Source: Mycobacterium sp. SMC-8
GTDB taxonomy: Bacteria; Actinomycetota; Actinomycetes; Mycobacteriales; Mycobacteriaceae
DNA: 64,000 nt
Assembly: GCF_025263565.1 (NCBI RefSeq)
Contig: NZ_CP079865.1
Span: forward strand, 4,588,001-4,652,000
Direction: 5' to 3'
Shown here: positions 32,822-43,294 of the stretch, piece by piece
Position numbering within the stretch: the stretch's first letter is position 1
How the letters are laid out: every line of letters begins with the position of its first letter
Translations under genes and position numbers: made by a program
The notes under the pieces: generated by a model
The model's input: only the letters and a program-made list of their open reading frames with translations
Told to the model about the DNA's origin: nothing
The model's database searches: none

Positions 32822-34018
32822 TCATCCGTGGTGTAGCACCAGCGGGAACGTCGACACAGCGCGAACGCCGGGCGTGAAGTCGAGTTCGACACCCGGCTTG
32901 ATCTCGTAGTCGGGCAGGCGCTGATGCCACAGCCGCAAAGCGGTGCGAAGTTCGACGCGAGCAAGGTGCGAACCCAGGCACCGGTGCACTCCGCCACCAA
33001 AGCCCAAGTGGCGGTTTACCCTACGGTCCAATCGTACGACTTCTGGTTCAGGCGTGTTGTTTTCGTCAGTATTCGCCGAACCAAGCATGGCCAGGACTTG
33101 TTCGCCGGCGTGAATGGGGCATCCGCCCAACTCGGTATCCTGCGTGGCTTCGCGCGCCACGGCCATTACCGGTGTTTCGTACCTGAGGAGTTCCTAAACG
33201 AGGAACGGGATGTTCGATTCGTCGTCAGCGATGGCTCGGCGAGCGTCGGGATGTTGTGCCAGGTAGCTGAAAAAGCAGTCCAGCGAAGCCGATACGGTGT
33301 CGAGGCCGGCAATGAGGAACAGGAAGCAGATATCAAGTATGTTCTCGTCGCTGAGGCGGTCACCGTCGATCTCCGCCTCGAGGAACCAGCTCAACAGGTC
33401 GTCACGGCGCTGCTGCTTGCGCTCCTGCATGGTGATTGTGAAATAGCCGTAGATTGATTGCGCGGTCGCGGCTTGGTGAGCGTCGGTGTCGGGGTGCCCG
33501 AGCGGCTTGCCGGTGATTTCGTGCGGACGGATGATCCCGTCCTTCATCGCCAACAGGCTGGGCGTCTCGTCAAGCGGCAGGCCCAACATCGTCAGAAACA
33601 CCTGGGTGGGGAACGGCACCGAGAACTGTTTGGCGAAGTCGATCTCGTCTCTGTCGACGAACCCGTCGATCAGCCGGTTGACCAGCGCTGCGATGGACGT
33701 CTCGAGCGCCTTCATCTGTTTGGGGGCGAACAACGGGTCCAAGATCTTGCGGAACTTCCCATGCGCCGGCGGGTCCACCTGCAGTGGTATGAGCGGGCGT
33801 TCGTTCTTCAGGACGCCCGAGGTCAATGCCGAGGAGAACAGCTGGGGGTTGTGCAAGACCTCATCGACGAGCTCCCAGGTGCTGACGAGCACGCCGATAC
33901 CGTCGATGCGCATGACCGGTGAAAAGTCGCGCATCATCTTGTAGGTGGGCTGGGGGTGCCTGGTCAATTCGGGGGCTGCCAACAGGTTGAGGCCAGAAGC
34001 CGTTGATTCCTGGGTCAT
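32822..34018 (-). pseudogene. Cytochrome P450 with an in-frame TAG in the K-helix
   Basis: From ATG 34018 about 398 codons. Features are the I-helix FLFLIAGLDTVSASL (acidic-Thr pair), the K-helix EELLRYETP, the meander LDRRVNRHLGFGGG and the heme loop FGGGVHRCLGSHLAR with the thiolate Cys. At 33194-33196 the codon expected for Glu reads TAG, just before ELLR (the ExxR region); upstream and downstream frames are the same. One base change, GAG to TAG, explains it. The partner genes (crotonase, DUF35, thiolase) suggest a hydroxylase in breakdown of a cyclic or branched CoA ester. Confidence 0.88.
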
Positions 34019-34153
34019 GGATCCCCCCGTCATTTAAGTACCGCCGAGCTGGTAGGTCTCGCCGAACTTGCGCCAAAGCGGGGGACTTATCAAATGCTAT
34101 TTGTATAGTACGTAGCGTTCATTGCGCAAGCGCGCCGAAATGGATGGAGCACG
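34019..34153. promoter_or_regulatory. Divergent promoter region between P450 and DUF35 genes
   Basis: 135 bp, AT-rich relative to its surroundings. TATAGT at 34104-34109 is a good rightward -10. The arms GCTA and TAGC around it (34096-34116) make a weak dyad that the TetR regulator at 43952 could bind. That link is inference. Confidence 0.4.
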
Positions 34154-34564
34154 ATGACCACCTCAGCTGGCCGTGTACTTCCCACGACACAAGGGCCCAG
34201 TGGGTTCTTCTGGACTTCAGGCGCCGATGGCCGATTGCGTTTCCTGCGCTGTGAGGCGTGCTCGTATTTCATTCATCCCCCGACCTCGTACTGTCCACGC
34301 TGCGGCGGTCGTGGTGGCGCACCGCAGGCCGTTTCTGGTTGCGGCACGGTCTATTCCTTCACGGTGAACCATCAGCCCTGGGACGGCAACGGCGACGCGT
34401 ACATCATCGCGGTAGTCGAGATCGACGAGCAGCAAGGACTTCGCTTGGCCACCAACCTCGTTGATGTCGCTCCGGAAGACGTACGGATCGGGATGGCCGT
34501 CGAGGTGGTGTTCGAAAACCACGATCCGGTGTATCTTCCGCTGTTCCGGCCAGTGGCATCATGA
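34154..34564 (+). CDS. DUF35 OB-fold / zinc-ribbon protein, thiolase partner
   Basis: 136 residues. A rubredoxin-like zinc ribbon CEAC and CPRC (about residues 35-53) is followed by an OB-fold (GCGTVYSFTVNHQPWDGNGDAYIIAVVEID). DUF35 proteins bind acyl-CoA and pair with SCP2-type thiolases or hydratases, as with steroid side-chain retro-aldolases. The start ATG has GGAG upstream, and the stop overlaps the thiolase ATG (ATGA), a strong sign of a functional pair. The gene itself is intact although its partner is not. Confidence 0.9.
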   Translation: MTTSAGRVLPTTQGPSGFFWTSGADGRLRFLRCEACSYFIHPPTSYCPRCGGRGGAPQAVSGCGTVYSFTVNHQPWDGNGDAYIIAVVEIDEQQGLRLATNLVDVAPEDVRIGMAVEVVFENHDPVYLPLFRPVAS

Positions 34565-35304
34565 CTGCTGCCGAACGCCGGGCCGTCATTTCCGGCATTG
34601 GTCAGTCGCAGGTGGGACGTCGACTCGGCCGCGACGGTCTGGATCTCACTATCGACGCCGCGCTTGCGGCCATCGCCGATGCAGGGCTCACCGTTGCCGA
34701 CATCGACGGTCTGGCGACATATCCGGGTGCGGTTACCGGTCATCCCGGGTTCTCCGGTCCCGGCTCACCGGAAGTGCAGGACGGGTTGCGATTGTCGCTG
34801 GCCTGGCACAGCGGTAGCGCGGAGGGTCCTGGCCAGTTGCAGGCGGTGGTCAACGCGGTGATGGCCGTATCGATGGGGTTGGCGCGACATGTTCTGGTGT
34901 ACCGAACTGTCACGGAGTCGACGGCACAGGGCGCGGGGCGGCGTCCCGGCATCGGAGTTGGACGCAGCGAAGTCGATGGCTTCCAGCAGTGGTTGCTTCC
35001 ATTCCGCGCCTACTCAGCGGCGAACTGGTTGGCGCTCTACGCCCAGCGACACTTTCACGAGTACGGAACGACCGAAAAGCACATGGCCCAGATTGCTCTG
35101 AATGCACGTCGCAATGCTGCGCTCAACCCGGCAGCAGTCTTTCGCGCGCCGCTGACCCTCGAGGACTATCTCGCGTCGAAGGTGGTGACCACGCCGTTCC
35201 GCCTGTACGACTGCGATGTTCCCGTGGACGGCTCGGTTGCGTCCACCAAGGTGGTGTACGAGTCGGGACCTGATCAGCGGTACCGGCGTGTCGTAGCCGA
35301 GTGA
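34561..35304 (+). pseudogene. SCP2-type thiolase (lipid-transfer protein family), N-terminal part
   Basis: The thiolase-like sequence begins RRAVISGIGQSQVGRRLGRDG and runs through the N-terminal domain to LYDCDVPVDGSVA near 35241. After this the frame continues with unrelated residues (STKVVYESGPDQRYRRVVAE) and stops at 35304, before the IS256 end at 35315. The C-terminal half is found at 43440-43969. It is coupled to the DUF35 gene. Together they would cleave or form C-C bonds in a beta-keto or beta-hydroxyacyl-CoA; as it stands the gene is broken. Confidence 0.85.
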
Positions 35305-36489
35305 TTGAAGGTCATCGCGTGATTCTTCGAGAGACCGACCAAAGTCACTCGGAGCTTAGGAATCAACGCGATGACCACTGCCCACAATATCGACCTGCCT
35401 GCCGTGCTGGCCGAACGACTCACCACCTGCCATCCCGACGTGTTACGCGAGCTGCTCGCCACGTTCATCCACACGTTGATGGGCGCCGAAGCTGACGCCT
35501 TGTGCGGCGCTGGATACGGCCAGCGCAGCGCCGAGCGCACCAACTCCCGCAACGGGTATCGACACCGCGACTTCGACACTCGAGCAGGCACATTGGACCT
35601 GGCGATCCCCAAACTGCGACACGGCTCCTACTTCCCGGAGTGGCTGCTGGAACGCCGCAAACGCGCCGAGCGGGCCCTGACCACCGTGGTCGCCACCTGC
35701 TACCTACTCGGGGTGTCCACCCGGCGGATGGACAAGCTCGTCGAAACGCTCGGCATTACCTCGTTGTCGAAGTCGCAGGTGTCGGTGATGGCCAAGGAAC
35801 TCGACACCGCCGTGGAAGCCTTCCGCACCAGGCCACTGGACGCCGGCCCCTACACGTTCGTCGCCGCCGACGCCCTGGTGCTCAAAGTCCGCGAGGGCGG
35901 GCGGGTGGTCAACGTGCACGCCCTGATCGCCGTCGGGGTCAACGCCGAGGGCTACCGCGAGATCCTCGGCATCGACGTCACCACCGCCGAGGACGGCGCC
36001 GGCTGGCTGACCTTTTGGCGCTCGCTGACCGCCCGCGGACTGTCTGGGGTCAAACTGGTTACCAGTGACGCGCACGCCGGGCTTGTCGCCGCGATCGGCG
36101 CCACCCTGCCCGGAGCAACGTGGCAGCGCTGCAGAACCCACTACACGACCAATCTGATGTCGGTCACTCCCAAGAGTTCGTGGCCCTGGGTGCGCACCCT
36201 GCTGCACTCTGTGTTCGACCAGCCTGATGCCGAATCGGTTGCTGCCCAATATGATCGGATCATCGAGGCGCTCACCGACAAACTACCCAAGGTCGCCGAC
36301 CACCTCGAAGCAGCACGGCCGGATCTGCTGGCGTTCACCGCGTTCCCCAAGCAGATCTGGCGCCAGATCTGGTCCAACAACCCGCGATCGGTTAACCGGC
36401 CCTCCCACGACACGACTGTGGATGCGGCGTGAGGTTCGAGGCCGCGGGTCATGTGTGGCGCATGCTGGCGGGGCCGAGAGGGGTAGGCG

Positions 36490-37545
36490 ATGACTGTTCG
36501 GGTGCGCACCAGCAGTGACGGCTATGTGATCGATGGCCCGTGGGAGGGGTGCGCAGCGGCAAACGCATTCCTGGTGCATCTGGCCGGACGCGGGTTCAGT
36601 GCGGCGACGGTGCGGGCGTATGCGTTCGATGTGCTCAATCTGGCTCGGTTCCTGCTGGACCGTGATCTCGCGGTGGCGGCGGTGACGCCGGTGGAGGTGT
36701 TCGAGTGGATCGACTGGCAGGATGTGCGCCGTGACCACCGGCGCAGCCCGGCGAGAAGGAATGGCGGGAGCGCGGCGGCATCGACGGTCAACCGGCGGGT
36801 CTCGGCGGTGCGGGCGTTCTTCGAGTACCTGGTGATGACCGGGACGCGCTCCGAGAACCCGGTGCCCTCACCGCGGCGCGGGCAGGGGCTGAGACCGGTG
36901 GCGCGGGGACTGCTCGGGCATCTGGGCCCGGGTCGGCCTCGGGCCGGAGGCCGGCTGGTGCGGCAACCGCGGTTACTGCCCGAGTCTCTCGATGCCAATG
37001 CAGTCGAGCGGTTCGTGGCGTCGTTGCGAACCCACCGGGATCGGGCGATGGTGTGGGCGATGCTCTTTGGGGGCCTGCGCAGCGCCGAGGTGCGGTCCTT
37101 GCGGTTGGCCGACATCGACTTCGGTCGACGGCGGGTGCGGGTGCTTGGTAAAGGCTCGAAGGAGCGGGTGGTACCGGTCGATGCAGCATTCTTCACCGAA
37201 CTGTCGGCCTATCTGCGCCTCGAACGCCCACCAGGGTTGACGACCGAGGAGTGTTTCGTGGTGCTGCGCGGACCCTCCGCGGGGGCCCCGGTCACCGAGG
37301 CCGGACTGCGGTCACTGTTTCGGCGGCACCGAGACCTGTCTGGTGCGACGAGGGTACGTCCACACCGGCTGCGCCATACCTACGGCACCGAACTCGCCTC
37401 TGCTGGAATCGATCTGATGGCGCTGCGGGAGTTGATGGGCCACGTGTCCCCGGAAACCACCGCCGGATATGTGCACCTGTCGGTCGAGCAACTCGCCGCC
37501 GAATACGGTGCGGCTCGCGCCAGCCTTGCCGGGACACGACGATGA
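36490..37545 (+). CDS. Tyrosine recombinase, Tn554 TnpA-like
   Basis: 351 residues. N-terminal SAM-like core-binding domain (GRGFSAATVRAYAFDVLNLARFL). The catalytic domain has Arg in GGLRSAEVRSL, Lys in GKGSKERVVP, HRLRHT, the GH of LMGHVSPETT and Tyr in AGYVHLS. All catalytic residues are present. A 30-residue Arg/Gly/Pro-rich linker lies near residues 125-155. It overlaps the next recombinase by 4 bp, as tnpA-tnpB do. Confidence 0.92.
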   Translation: MTVRVRTSSDGYVIDGPWEGCAAANAFLVHLAGRGFSAATVRAYAFDVLNLARFLLDRDLAVAAVTPVEVFEWIDWQDVRRDHRRSPARRNGGSAAASTVNRRVSAVRAFFEYLVMTGTRSENPVPSPRRGQGLRPVARGLLGHLGPGRPRAGGRLVRQPRLLPESLDANAVERFVASLRTHRDRAMVWAMLFGGLRSAEVRSLRLADIDFGRRRVRVLGKGSKERVVPVDAAFFTELSAYLRLERPPGLTTEECFVVLRGPSAGAPVTEAGLRSLFRRHRDLSGATRVRPHRLRHTYGTELASAGIDLMALRELMGHVSPETTAGYVHLSVEQLAAEYGAARASLAGTRR

Positions 37546-39497
37546 CCACCCAGACGCTCGCATCGATGGACCTGCTGGCTGACCCGGATGCGGTGCTGGA
37601 CGACTATCTCGAACACGTTGCCAGCCTTGGTCTCAGTAGCAGGTCGGTGCGTGGCCGCACCCGCGGCGCGAGCACCTTCCTGACCGAGCACCCGGATCTG
37701 CGGGACTGGATGACCAGACCGGCGGTCGAGCGGTTGGCCGATCTGCGCAACAACGGGGCCTGGCCACTGCTGTGTCATGTCATTGGCCGGGGCGAGTTGC
37801 GCCTCGACCTCGAACTCGCGGCCGTCAAGAACCTCACTGGTCTGGGACGAGCCGTCGAGGACCGTGACCCGGGCGGATTCGCCGCCGTGCGCACCGCCGG
37901 GCTGGCCTTGGGCTGGACACCACAGTGGATCGAGACGGTCTTGGGTGAATGTCTGGCGGTGCTGCTCGCCTGGCACGGCGGACTCGTCGACGATGTCGAC
38001 AACGGCACGGTCGACAAGTTCGACACCGCGCTGGCTGCCACACAATCGATTCCGGCATCGTCGAGGCGCGCCTACCGCAACCGGATAGCCGGGTTGCGGC
38101 AGATGCTTTTTCAGGCTCGCATCGTCGATACACCACCACGGCGGCGGCGTTGGGCCCGCAGCTACGCCCAACGCTTCGCCGACGTGGCGATGACTGACCT
38201 GATCCGGGAGACGCTGCTGCGTTATGTCACCGTCCGGGCATCGGTGCTGCGTCCGAAATCCGTCGAATCGTTGATCAACGATTTGCTGCCGTTCGCGGAC
38301 TATCTCACCACCACTCATCCCGAGCTCACCTCGTTCGGGGATCTGGATCGCAGTCACATCGAGGGTTTCCTGGTCTGGAATCGCGCCCGCACCTGGCGTG
38401 GACAACGCGCCGCCGCCGGCGCCGGACGCACCATCTCCAAGGCCGTGATCCAATCGACGGTACTGAGCGTGCGCAACCTACTCGACGACATCACCGAATG
38501 GGGCTGGGAGCAGGCACCGCCGCGTCGTCTGGTCTTCGCCGTCGATATCCCGAAACTCGATCAACCCCTGCCGCAGGCCCTACCACCTGATATCGACGCC
38601 GCGGTGATGAACGCGGTTGCCCAGCTGGAGGATACGTTCGCCCGCGTCGGGCTGACAGTGCTTCGCGGGGCAGGGCTGCGGATCGTGTAGCTGCTCGACC
38701 TCGAACTCGGCAGCGTCGTCGACTACGGACCCGCCGGCACCTGGTTGAAAGTTCCGTTGGGCAAGCTCGCCACCGAACGCATGGTTCCGCTCTCGGCCAA
38801 CACCATTGCCGCATTGGACCAGTGGACCAGCAGACGTGGTGTTTGCCGCCCACTGCCGCATCCCCGTACCGGAGCGCCTACCGATTTCCTGTTCGTTGCG
38901 CACGGCCGCCGTCTCGGACAGACGCGGTTACGCAATGGCCTGCTCGCCGCCATCGAGTCCTGCGGGCTGCGCGGGACCGGCGGCGCACCGCTGGTGGTAA
39001 CCCCGCATCAGCTACGCCACACATGGGCCACCGAGCTCGCGAACGCAGGCATGAGCCTGCAGGCCTTGATGGCACTGCTCGGACATGTCACCCCGCAGAT
39101 GACTTTGCGTTACGCCACCTTGGCCTCACCGACGCTGCGCGATGCCTATGACCAGGCCATGGGAAAGATGCGACGACAGTTCACTCTCACTCCGGTCGGC
39201 AAACCCATCGTCCCCGATGCGGTCAGCTGGCTCGGTAGTGAGATGCTCAAAACACGTGTCGCCCACGGCTACTGCGCCCGCCACCACAGTGCCGGCGCCT
39301 GCCCCTATGCCAACATCTGCGAAACCTGCGACAACTTCGTCACCGGCCCCGAGTTCCGAGGCGCACTCGAAGCGCAACGCACCGACATCCAGACTCTCGA
39401 AGCAGATGCCCGCGCCCGTGGCTGGCTCGACGAAGCCGCCCGTCACCACCGTGTCGCCGAGGCGTTGACCGACCACCTGCACCGCCTCGACCGCTGA
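37542..39497 (+). pseudogene. Tyrosine recombinase, Tn554 TnpB-like, with in-frame TAG
   Basis: About 650 codons. The long N-terminal region is followed by the catalytic domain: Arg in GAGLRIV, then a TAG at 38688-38690 where family members have Gly-Glu-type sequence, then LLDLELGSVV in the same frame. HQLRHTWATELA, LLGHVTPQMT and Tyr in LRYATL follow, and a C-terminal Cys/His cluster (HGYCARHHSAGACPY and CETC) typical of TnpB-like recombinases. The stop immediately after the first catalytic Arg should abolish activity unless read through. Confidence 0.85.
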
Positions 39498-39956
39498 CCA
39501 ATCGACCACCGAGAGTTGATCCGACCCCGAGGGCCGGTTAAAGGAACGACTCAACAAGGAAATCCGGCGACGCACCGACGTCGTGGGCATCTTCCCCGAC
39601 CGCAACGCCCTGATCCGCCTCGTCGGAGCCGTGCTGGCCGAACAACACGACGAATGGGCCGAATCCCGGCGCTACCTCGGCCTGGAAGTCCTCAGCAAAT
39701 CACGCGCCGTCAACGACACCCCAACAGAACAGGAGGACACCCCGGCTGGCTGTGACAGCCTGATTTGGCCCCGGGTGGGCGGCTGAAAGTGGCCCCACCT
39801 GTGTGGTCGCGGGTGTGCTGTTGTGACGGTCTGAGTTAGCCCCACCTTGACGACACTCCGCGTCGGTTAGGACGACGTGAATTGGCCCCACCTGACAGTG
39901 ATCACAGGCGGTTCCGGATGGCCCGGATCGCTGGTGAAGGGTTGGTGGCTGGAAAG

Positions 39957-41539
39957 GTGAGGACACGGGTGGAGCAGTTCGCAGCGATCCGCCGGGATCG
40001 TCGGGTTGAGGGTTTGTCGATCCGGGCGCTGGCAGATAAGTACCGGGTGCATCGACGCACGGTGCGCCAAGCGTTGGATTCGGCGGTGCCGCCGCCGCGC
40101 AAGACCGGGCCGCGAGCGGCGCCGCGGTTGGAGCCGTTCAAGGCGGCCATCGATGAGATGCTGCGTTCGGATCTGGATGCCCCGACAAAGCAACGCCATA
40201 CCGCGCGACGGGTGTTGGCGCGGCTGGTCGATGAGCATGACGCTGCCGGGTTGTCGTATTCGACGGTGCGCGACCACATCCGCAAACGTCGCCCGCAGAT
40301 CGCTGCGGAGGCGGGCCGGGCGCTGGAGGCGGGATTTGTGCCGCAGACCTACCGCCCGGGCGCTGAAGCCGAGGTCGACTTCCACGATCTGTGGGTGGTG
40401 CTGGCCGGGGTGAAAACCAAGACCGCACTGTTTACGATGCGGTTGTCGTTCTCGGGTCGAGCAGCGCATCGGGCGTTCGCCACCCAGGGCCAGGAAGCGT
40501 TCCTGGAGGGCCACGTTCATGGGTTCAACCGCCTGGGCGGGGTGCCGGTTGACAAGATCCGTTACGACAATCTCAATAGTGCGGTCAAGCAGGTGTTGTT
40601 CGGACGGTCCCGTCAGGAGAATGAACGCTGGATCGCGTTCCGCTCGCACTACGGCTTTGAAGCGTGGTATTGCCAGCCCGGTCACGACGGCAGCCACGAA
40701 AAGGGCGGCGTCGAAGGCGAAGGTGGCCGGTTCCGCCGCAATCACTGCGTGCCGATGCCGGTGGTGGACTCCTCGACGAGCTCAACGCGTTGTTGGCCGC
40801 TGCTGACGACGCCGACGATCGTCGTCGGATCGCCGACCGCGCCAACAGTGTTGGCCAGGACTGGGAAACCGAGCGGCAGTTCCTGCAGCCTGTTGCTGAT
40901 CAGCCGTTTGAGACGGCGTTGACGCTGACTCCGCGGGTGGATCGGTACGCCCAGATCATGGTGCGCTGCAATCAGTATTCGGTGCCGGCCCGGTTCATCG
41001 GGCATCGGGTGCGGGTGAAACTGTCGGCGTCGCATGTCACCGTGTATGACCGCACCACGGTGGTGGCACGTCATCCCCGGGCAGTCGGCAAAGGCACCAA
41101 GGTGCTGGACTTGGACCACTATCTGGAGATCCTGGCCCGCAAACCCGGCGCGTTGCCGGGGGCCACCGCACTGGCTCAAGCGCGGGCGGCCAAACTGTTC
41201 ACCGCCGAACACGACGCGTGGTGGACTGCAGCCCGGCGGGTTCATGGGGATGCTGGCGGAACGCGTGTGCTGGTTGAAGTCCTGTTGCTGCACCGTCACC
41301 TCGACCGCGCTGATGTGCTGGCCGGTATCAGCGCTGCGCTGTCGGTGGGCTCGGTCAATGCCGATGTGGTGGCGCTGGAAGCCCGCCGGGCCGCCGAACA
41401 GCGCGCCGGCCTCGGTTCAGCACCCGGCTGTGACGGCACCCAGGTGCTCCGGCTGGCTGGGCACCGCCTGATCGCCGACGAGCGGCCGTTGCCGTCGGTG
41501 GCCCACTATGACACTCTGCTGGGTCAGCAGAGCTCATGA
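39957..41539 (+). pseudogene. istA: IS21 transposase IstA, frameshifted
   Basis: Starts GTG 39957 (RTRVEQFAAIRRDRRVEGLSIRAL HTH). The DDE core includes AEVDFHDLWV, IRYDNLNSAV and GSHEKGGVEGEGGRFRR. Near 40770 one base is missing (GACTCCTCG where GACTCCCTCG would be expected): the first frame turns into Ser/Thr-rich sequence while the other frame carries LLDELNALLAAADDADD and the whole C-terminal domain to 41539. This is a -1 frameshift; it may be a sequencing error, decay or, less likely, programmed. Confidence 0.85.
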
Positions 41540-42327
41540 CCAACACGACACGTCACACCGTCACCGATCAGGCCGCGGTCGCGGCCATCGAACAAGGTGC
41601 CCGGATGTTGCGGCTGCCCACCATCCGTGACCGCTTCGCCGAGATCGCCGCCGCGGCCGAACGTGAACAGCAGTCCTATCTGGGGTTCTTATCGGAGCTG
41701 ATGATCGCCGAATGCGAGGACCGGGATCGCCGCCGGGCGCAGCGCCGCATTCATGACGCCGGGTTCCCTCGGCCAAAGCGGCTCGACGAGTTCAGCTTTG
41801 AGGCCAACCCCGCGATCAACCCCGCAGTCATCGGCACCCTGGCCACCTGCGCCTGGGTCAAAGCCGGGGAACCCTTGTGCTTGATCGGCGACTCCGGGAC
41901 CGGCAAAACTCACCTGCTGATCGGATTGGGAACCACCGCCGCCGAAGCCGGCTACCGCGTCCGCTACACCCTGGCCAGCAAGCTGGTCAATGAACTCGTC
42001 GAGGCCGCCGACGAGGCCCACCTGAGTAAGTTGATCACCCGCTACGGTCGGGTGGATCTGCTGCTCATCGATGAGCTGGGCTATCTGCAATTGGACCGCC
42101 GCGGTGCGGAGTTGCTGTTCCAGGTGCTCACCGAGCGCGAGGAACGCGCCTCGGTGGCGATCGCGTCCAACGAGCCGTTCTCCGCGTGGACCAAGACCTT
42201 CACCGACCCGCGACTGTGTGCGGCCATCGTCGACCGGTTGACCTTCGCCGGGCAGATCATCGAAACCGGCACCACCTCCTACCGACTCGCCCATGCCCGC
42301 ACCCGCCGCACCAGCACCGCGCAGTAA
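41536..42327 (+). CDS. istB: IS21 helper ATPase IstB (second copy)
   Basis: 263 residues overlapping the istA stop (ATGA). Walker A LIGDSGTGKTHLLIGLG, Walker B VDLLLIDELGYLQLD, sensor ASNEPFSAWTKTF. It is related to, but clearly distinct from, the first IstB at 28488. Intact. Confidence 0.95.
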   Translation: MTNTTRHTVTDQAAVAAIEQGARMLRLPTIRDRFAEIAAAAEREQQSYLGFLSELMIAECEDRDRRRAQRRIHDAGFPRPKRLDEFSFEANPAINPAVIGTLATCAWVKAGEPLCLIGDSGTGKTHLLIGLGTTAAEAGYRVRYTLASKLVNELVEAADEAHLSKLITRYGRVDLLLIDELGYLQLDRRGAELLFQVLTEREERASVAIASNEPFSAWTKTFTDPRLCAAIVDRLTFAGQIIETGTTSYRLAHARTRRTSTAQ

Positions 42328-42373
42328 CTCACACGCCGCTGATGCTGCCTGCAGCCGATACAGTGACCAGGTC

Positions 42374-42951
42374 ATGTTGGTCGCCGATCTGCAGCACTTC
42401 CTCGACGTGGGCCCCGAGACCCCGGGCCGGCCCGTGCGCTCGCCGAGCACCTGGGCAGCATCGTTTCCGCAGCATCGGCCGGCGACGCTCACACCCGGTG
42501 GGAAACCGCGCTGCCGTGTCGGCGCCGACCCGCCAACCGCCGCTGCCCGGGCCGCATCACGGTCGTCCGCGGCGATGCTGAGCAACCCATCGGCTGGCAA
42601 TGCAGCCACTGTGGCGACGACGGCACCATCAGCAACTGGGCAGCATCAATCTACGATCTGCGTCGCCAGCAACTGACCGCAGCCCAACCGCTGCGCGACA
42701 TTCCCATCGACGCTGACACCGCAGCGATCCTGCGCACCCTGCCCTTCCTCGACAGCGACTGTCAGAGAGCGGTTTTCGCGGTGTTCGCCCACGGTGGCGA
42801 GCTTCACCTCACGATGACCGGCGACGAACTCGATGATCTGATCGATGCGGTGGCTGCCGAGTCCAATCATGAACCCAACCGCCGCCGTCAACGCCAACTC
42901 GACACCGCTTACGACACCTTGACCGCCGCCACCAACTCGCCCCGGTGGTGA
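42374..42951 (+). pseudogene. IS21 passenger: Cys-containing hypothetical protein, frameshifted
   Basis: ATG 42374 opens MLVADLQHFLDVGPETPG. The frame then drifts, whereas a second frame gives PARALAEHLGSIVSAASAGD, ALPCRRRPANRRCPG, WQCSHCGDDGTISNWAAS and ends TAATNSPRW at 42951. Total 578 nt is one short of a multiple of three. CRRRPANRRC and CSHC suggest a zinc-binding site. I recall similar proteins next to IS21 genes in actinobacteria but do not know a function. The frameshift lies near 42420-42430. Confidence 0.6.
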
Positions 42952-42955
42952 CCCG

Positions 42956-43294
42956 ATGGCCCTACCCGAACTCGATGTCGCACGCGTGCAACAGTGGTGC
43001 GCGGCCAGAGTGCCCGAACATGCGCGTCACCAAGTCCGCGTCGAATGCGACGTCGCTGCCCGGCACCTGACCATCGTCGAACGACGAGCGCCGTGGCGCG
43101 CAGACTACGGTCCGGACTGGACCAGTTTCCCGATCGCACGACTGCGCTACACCGCCACCACCAACACCTGGACCCTGTACTGGCGAGACCGACACCTCAA
43201 ATTTCACCGCTACGACATGATCGACCCCACACCGCACATCCACGATGTGCTCACCGAAATCGACCACAACCCCTCAGGCATCTTCTGGGGCTAA
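42956..43294 (+). CDS. DUF3024 protein, IS21 passenger
   Basis: 112 residues from ATG 42956, 4 bp after the previous stop. HARHQVRVECDVAARHLTIVERRAPWR, IARLRYTATTNTWTLYWRDRHLKFHRY and DPTPHIHDVLTEIDHNPSGIFWG are the conserved blocks of DUF3024, small beta-rich proteins of unknown function commonly encoded beside actinobacterial IS elements. It lies inside the IS21 boundaries, so it moves with the element. Confidence 0.8.
   Translation: MALPELDVARVQQWCAARVPEHARHQVRVECDVAARHLTIVERRAPWRADYGPDWTSFPIARLRYTATTNTWTLYWRDRHLKFHRYDMIDPTPHIHDVLTEIDHNPSGIFWG

Larger units (their letters stand above)
36385..39541 (+). mobile_element. Two-recombinase, Tn554-like element inside the IS256 transposase gene
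   Basis: Inverted ends TTAACCGGCCCTC (36392-36404) and GAGGGCCGGTTAA (39529-39541) match over 13 bp. To the left, about 7 bp (CGATCGG) intervene between the target and the repeat, like the variable junction bases of Tn554. No target duplication is apparent. It contains two overlapping tyrosine recombinase genes and no third Tn554-type gene that I can see. Confidence 0.8.

Noticed and set aside
35315..35330. Thiolase target duplication of the IS256 element
   Set aside because: Flanks on the two sides do not match over 8-9 bp in any alignment I tried, so I do not claim a duplication.
38688..38690. TAG read as a programmed amber codon (also at 33194)
   Set aside because: Two TAGs in genes that lie in decaying or mobile DNA are better explained by mutation. 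No suppressor tRNA is visible, and neighbouring intact genes use TAG as an ordinary stop.
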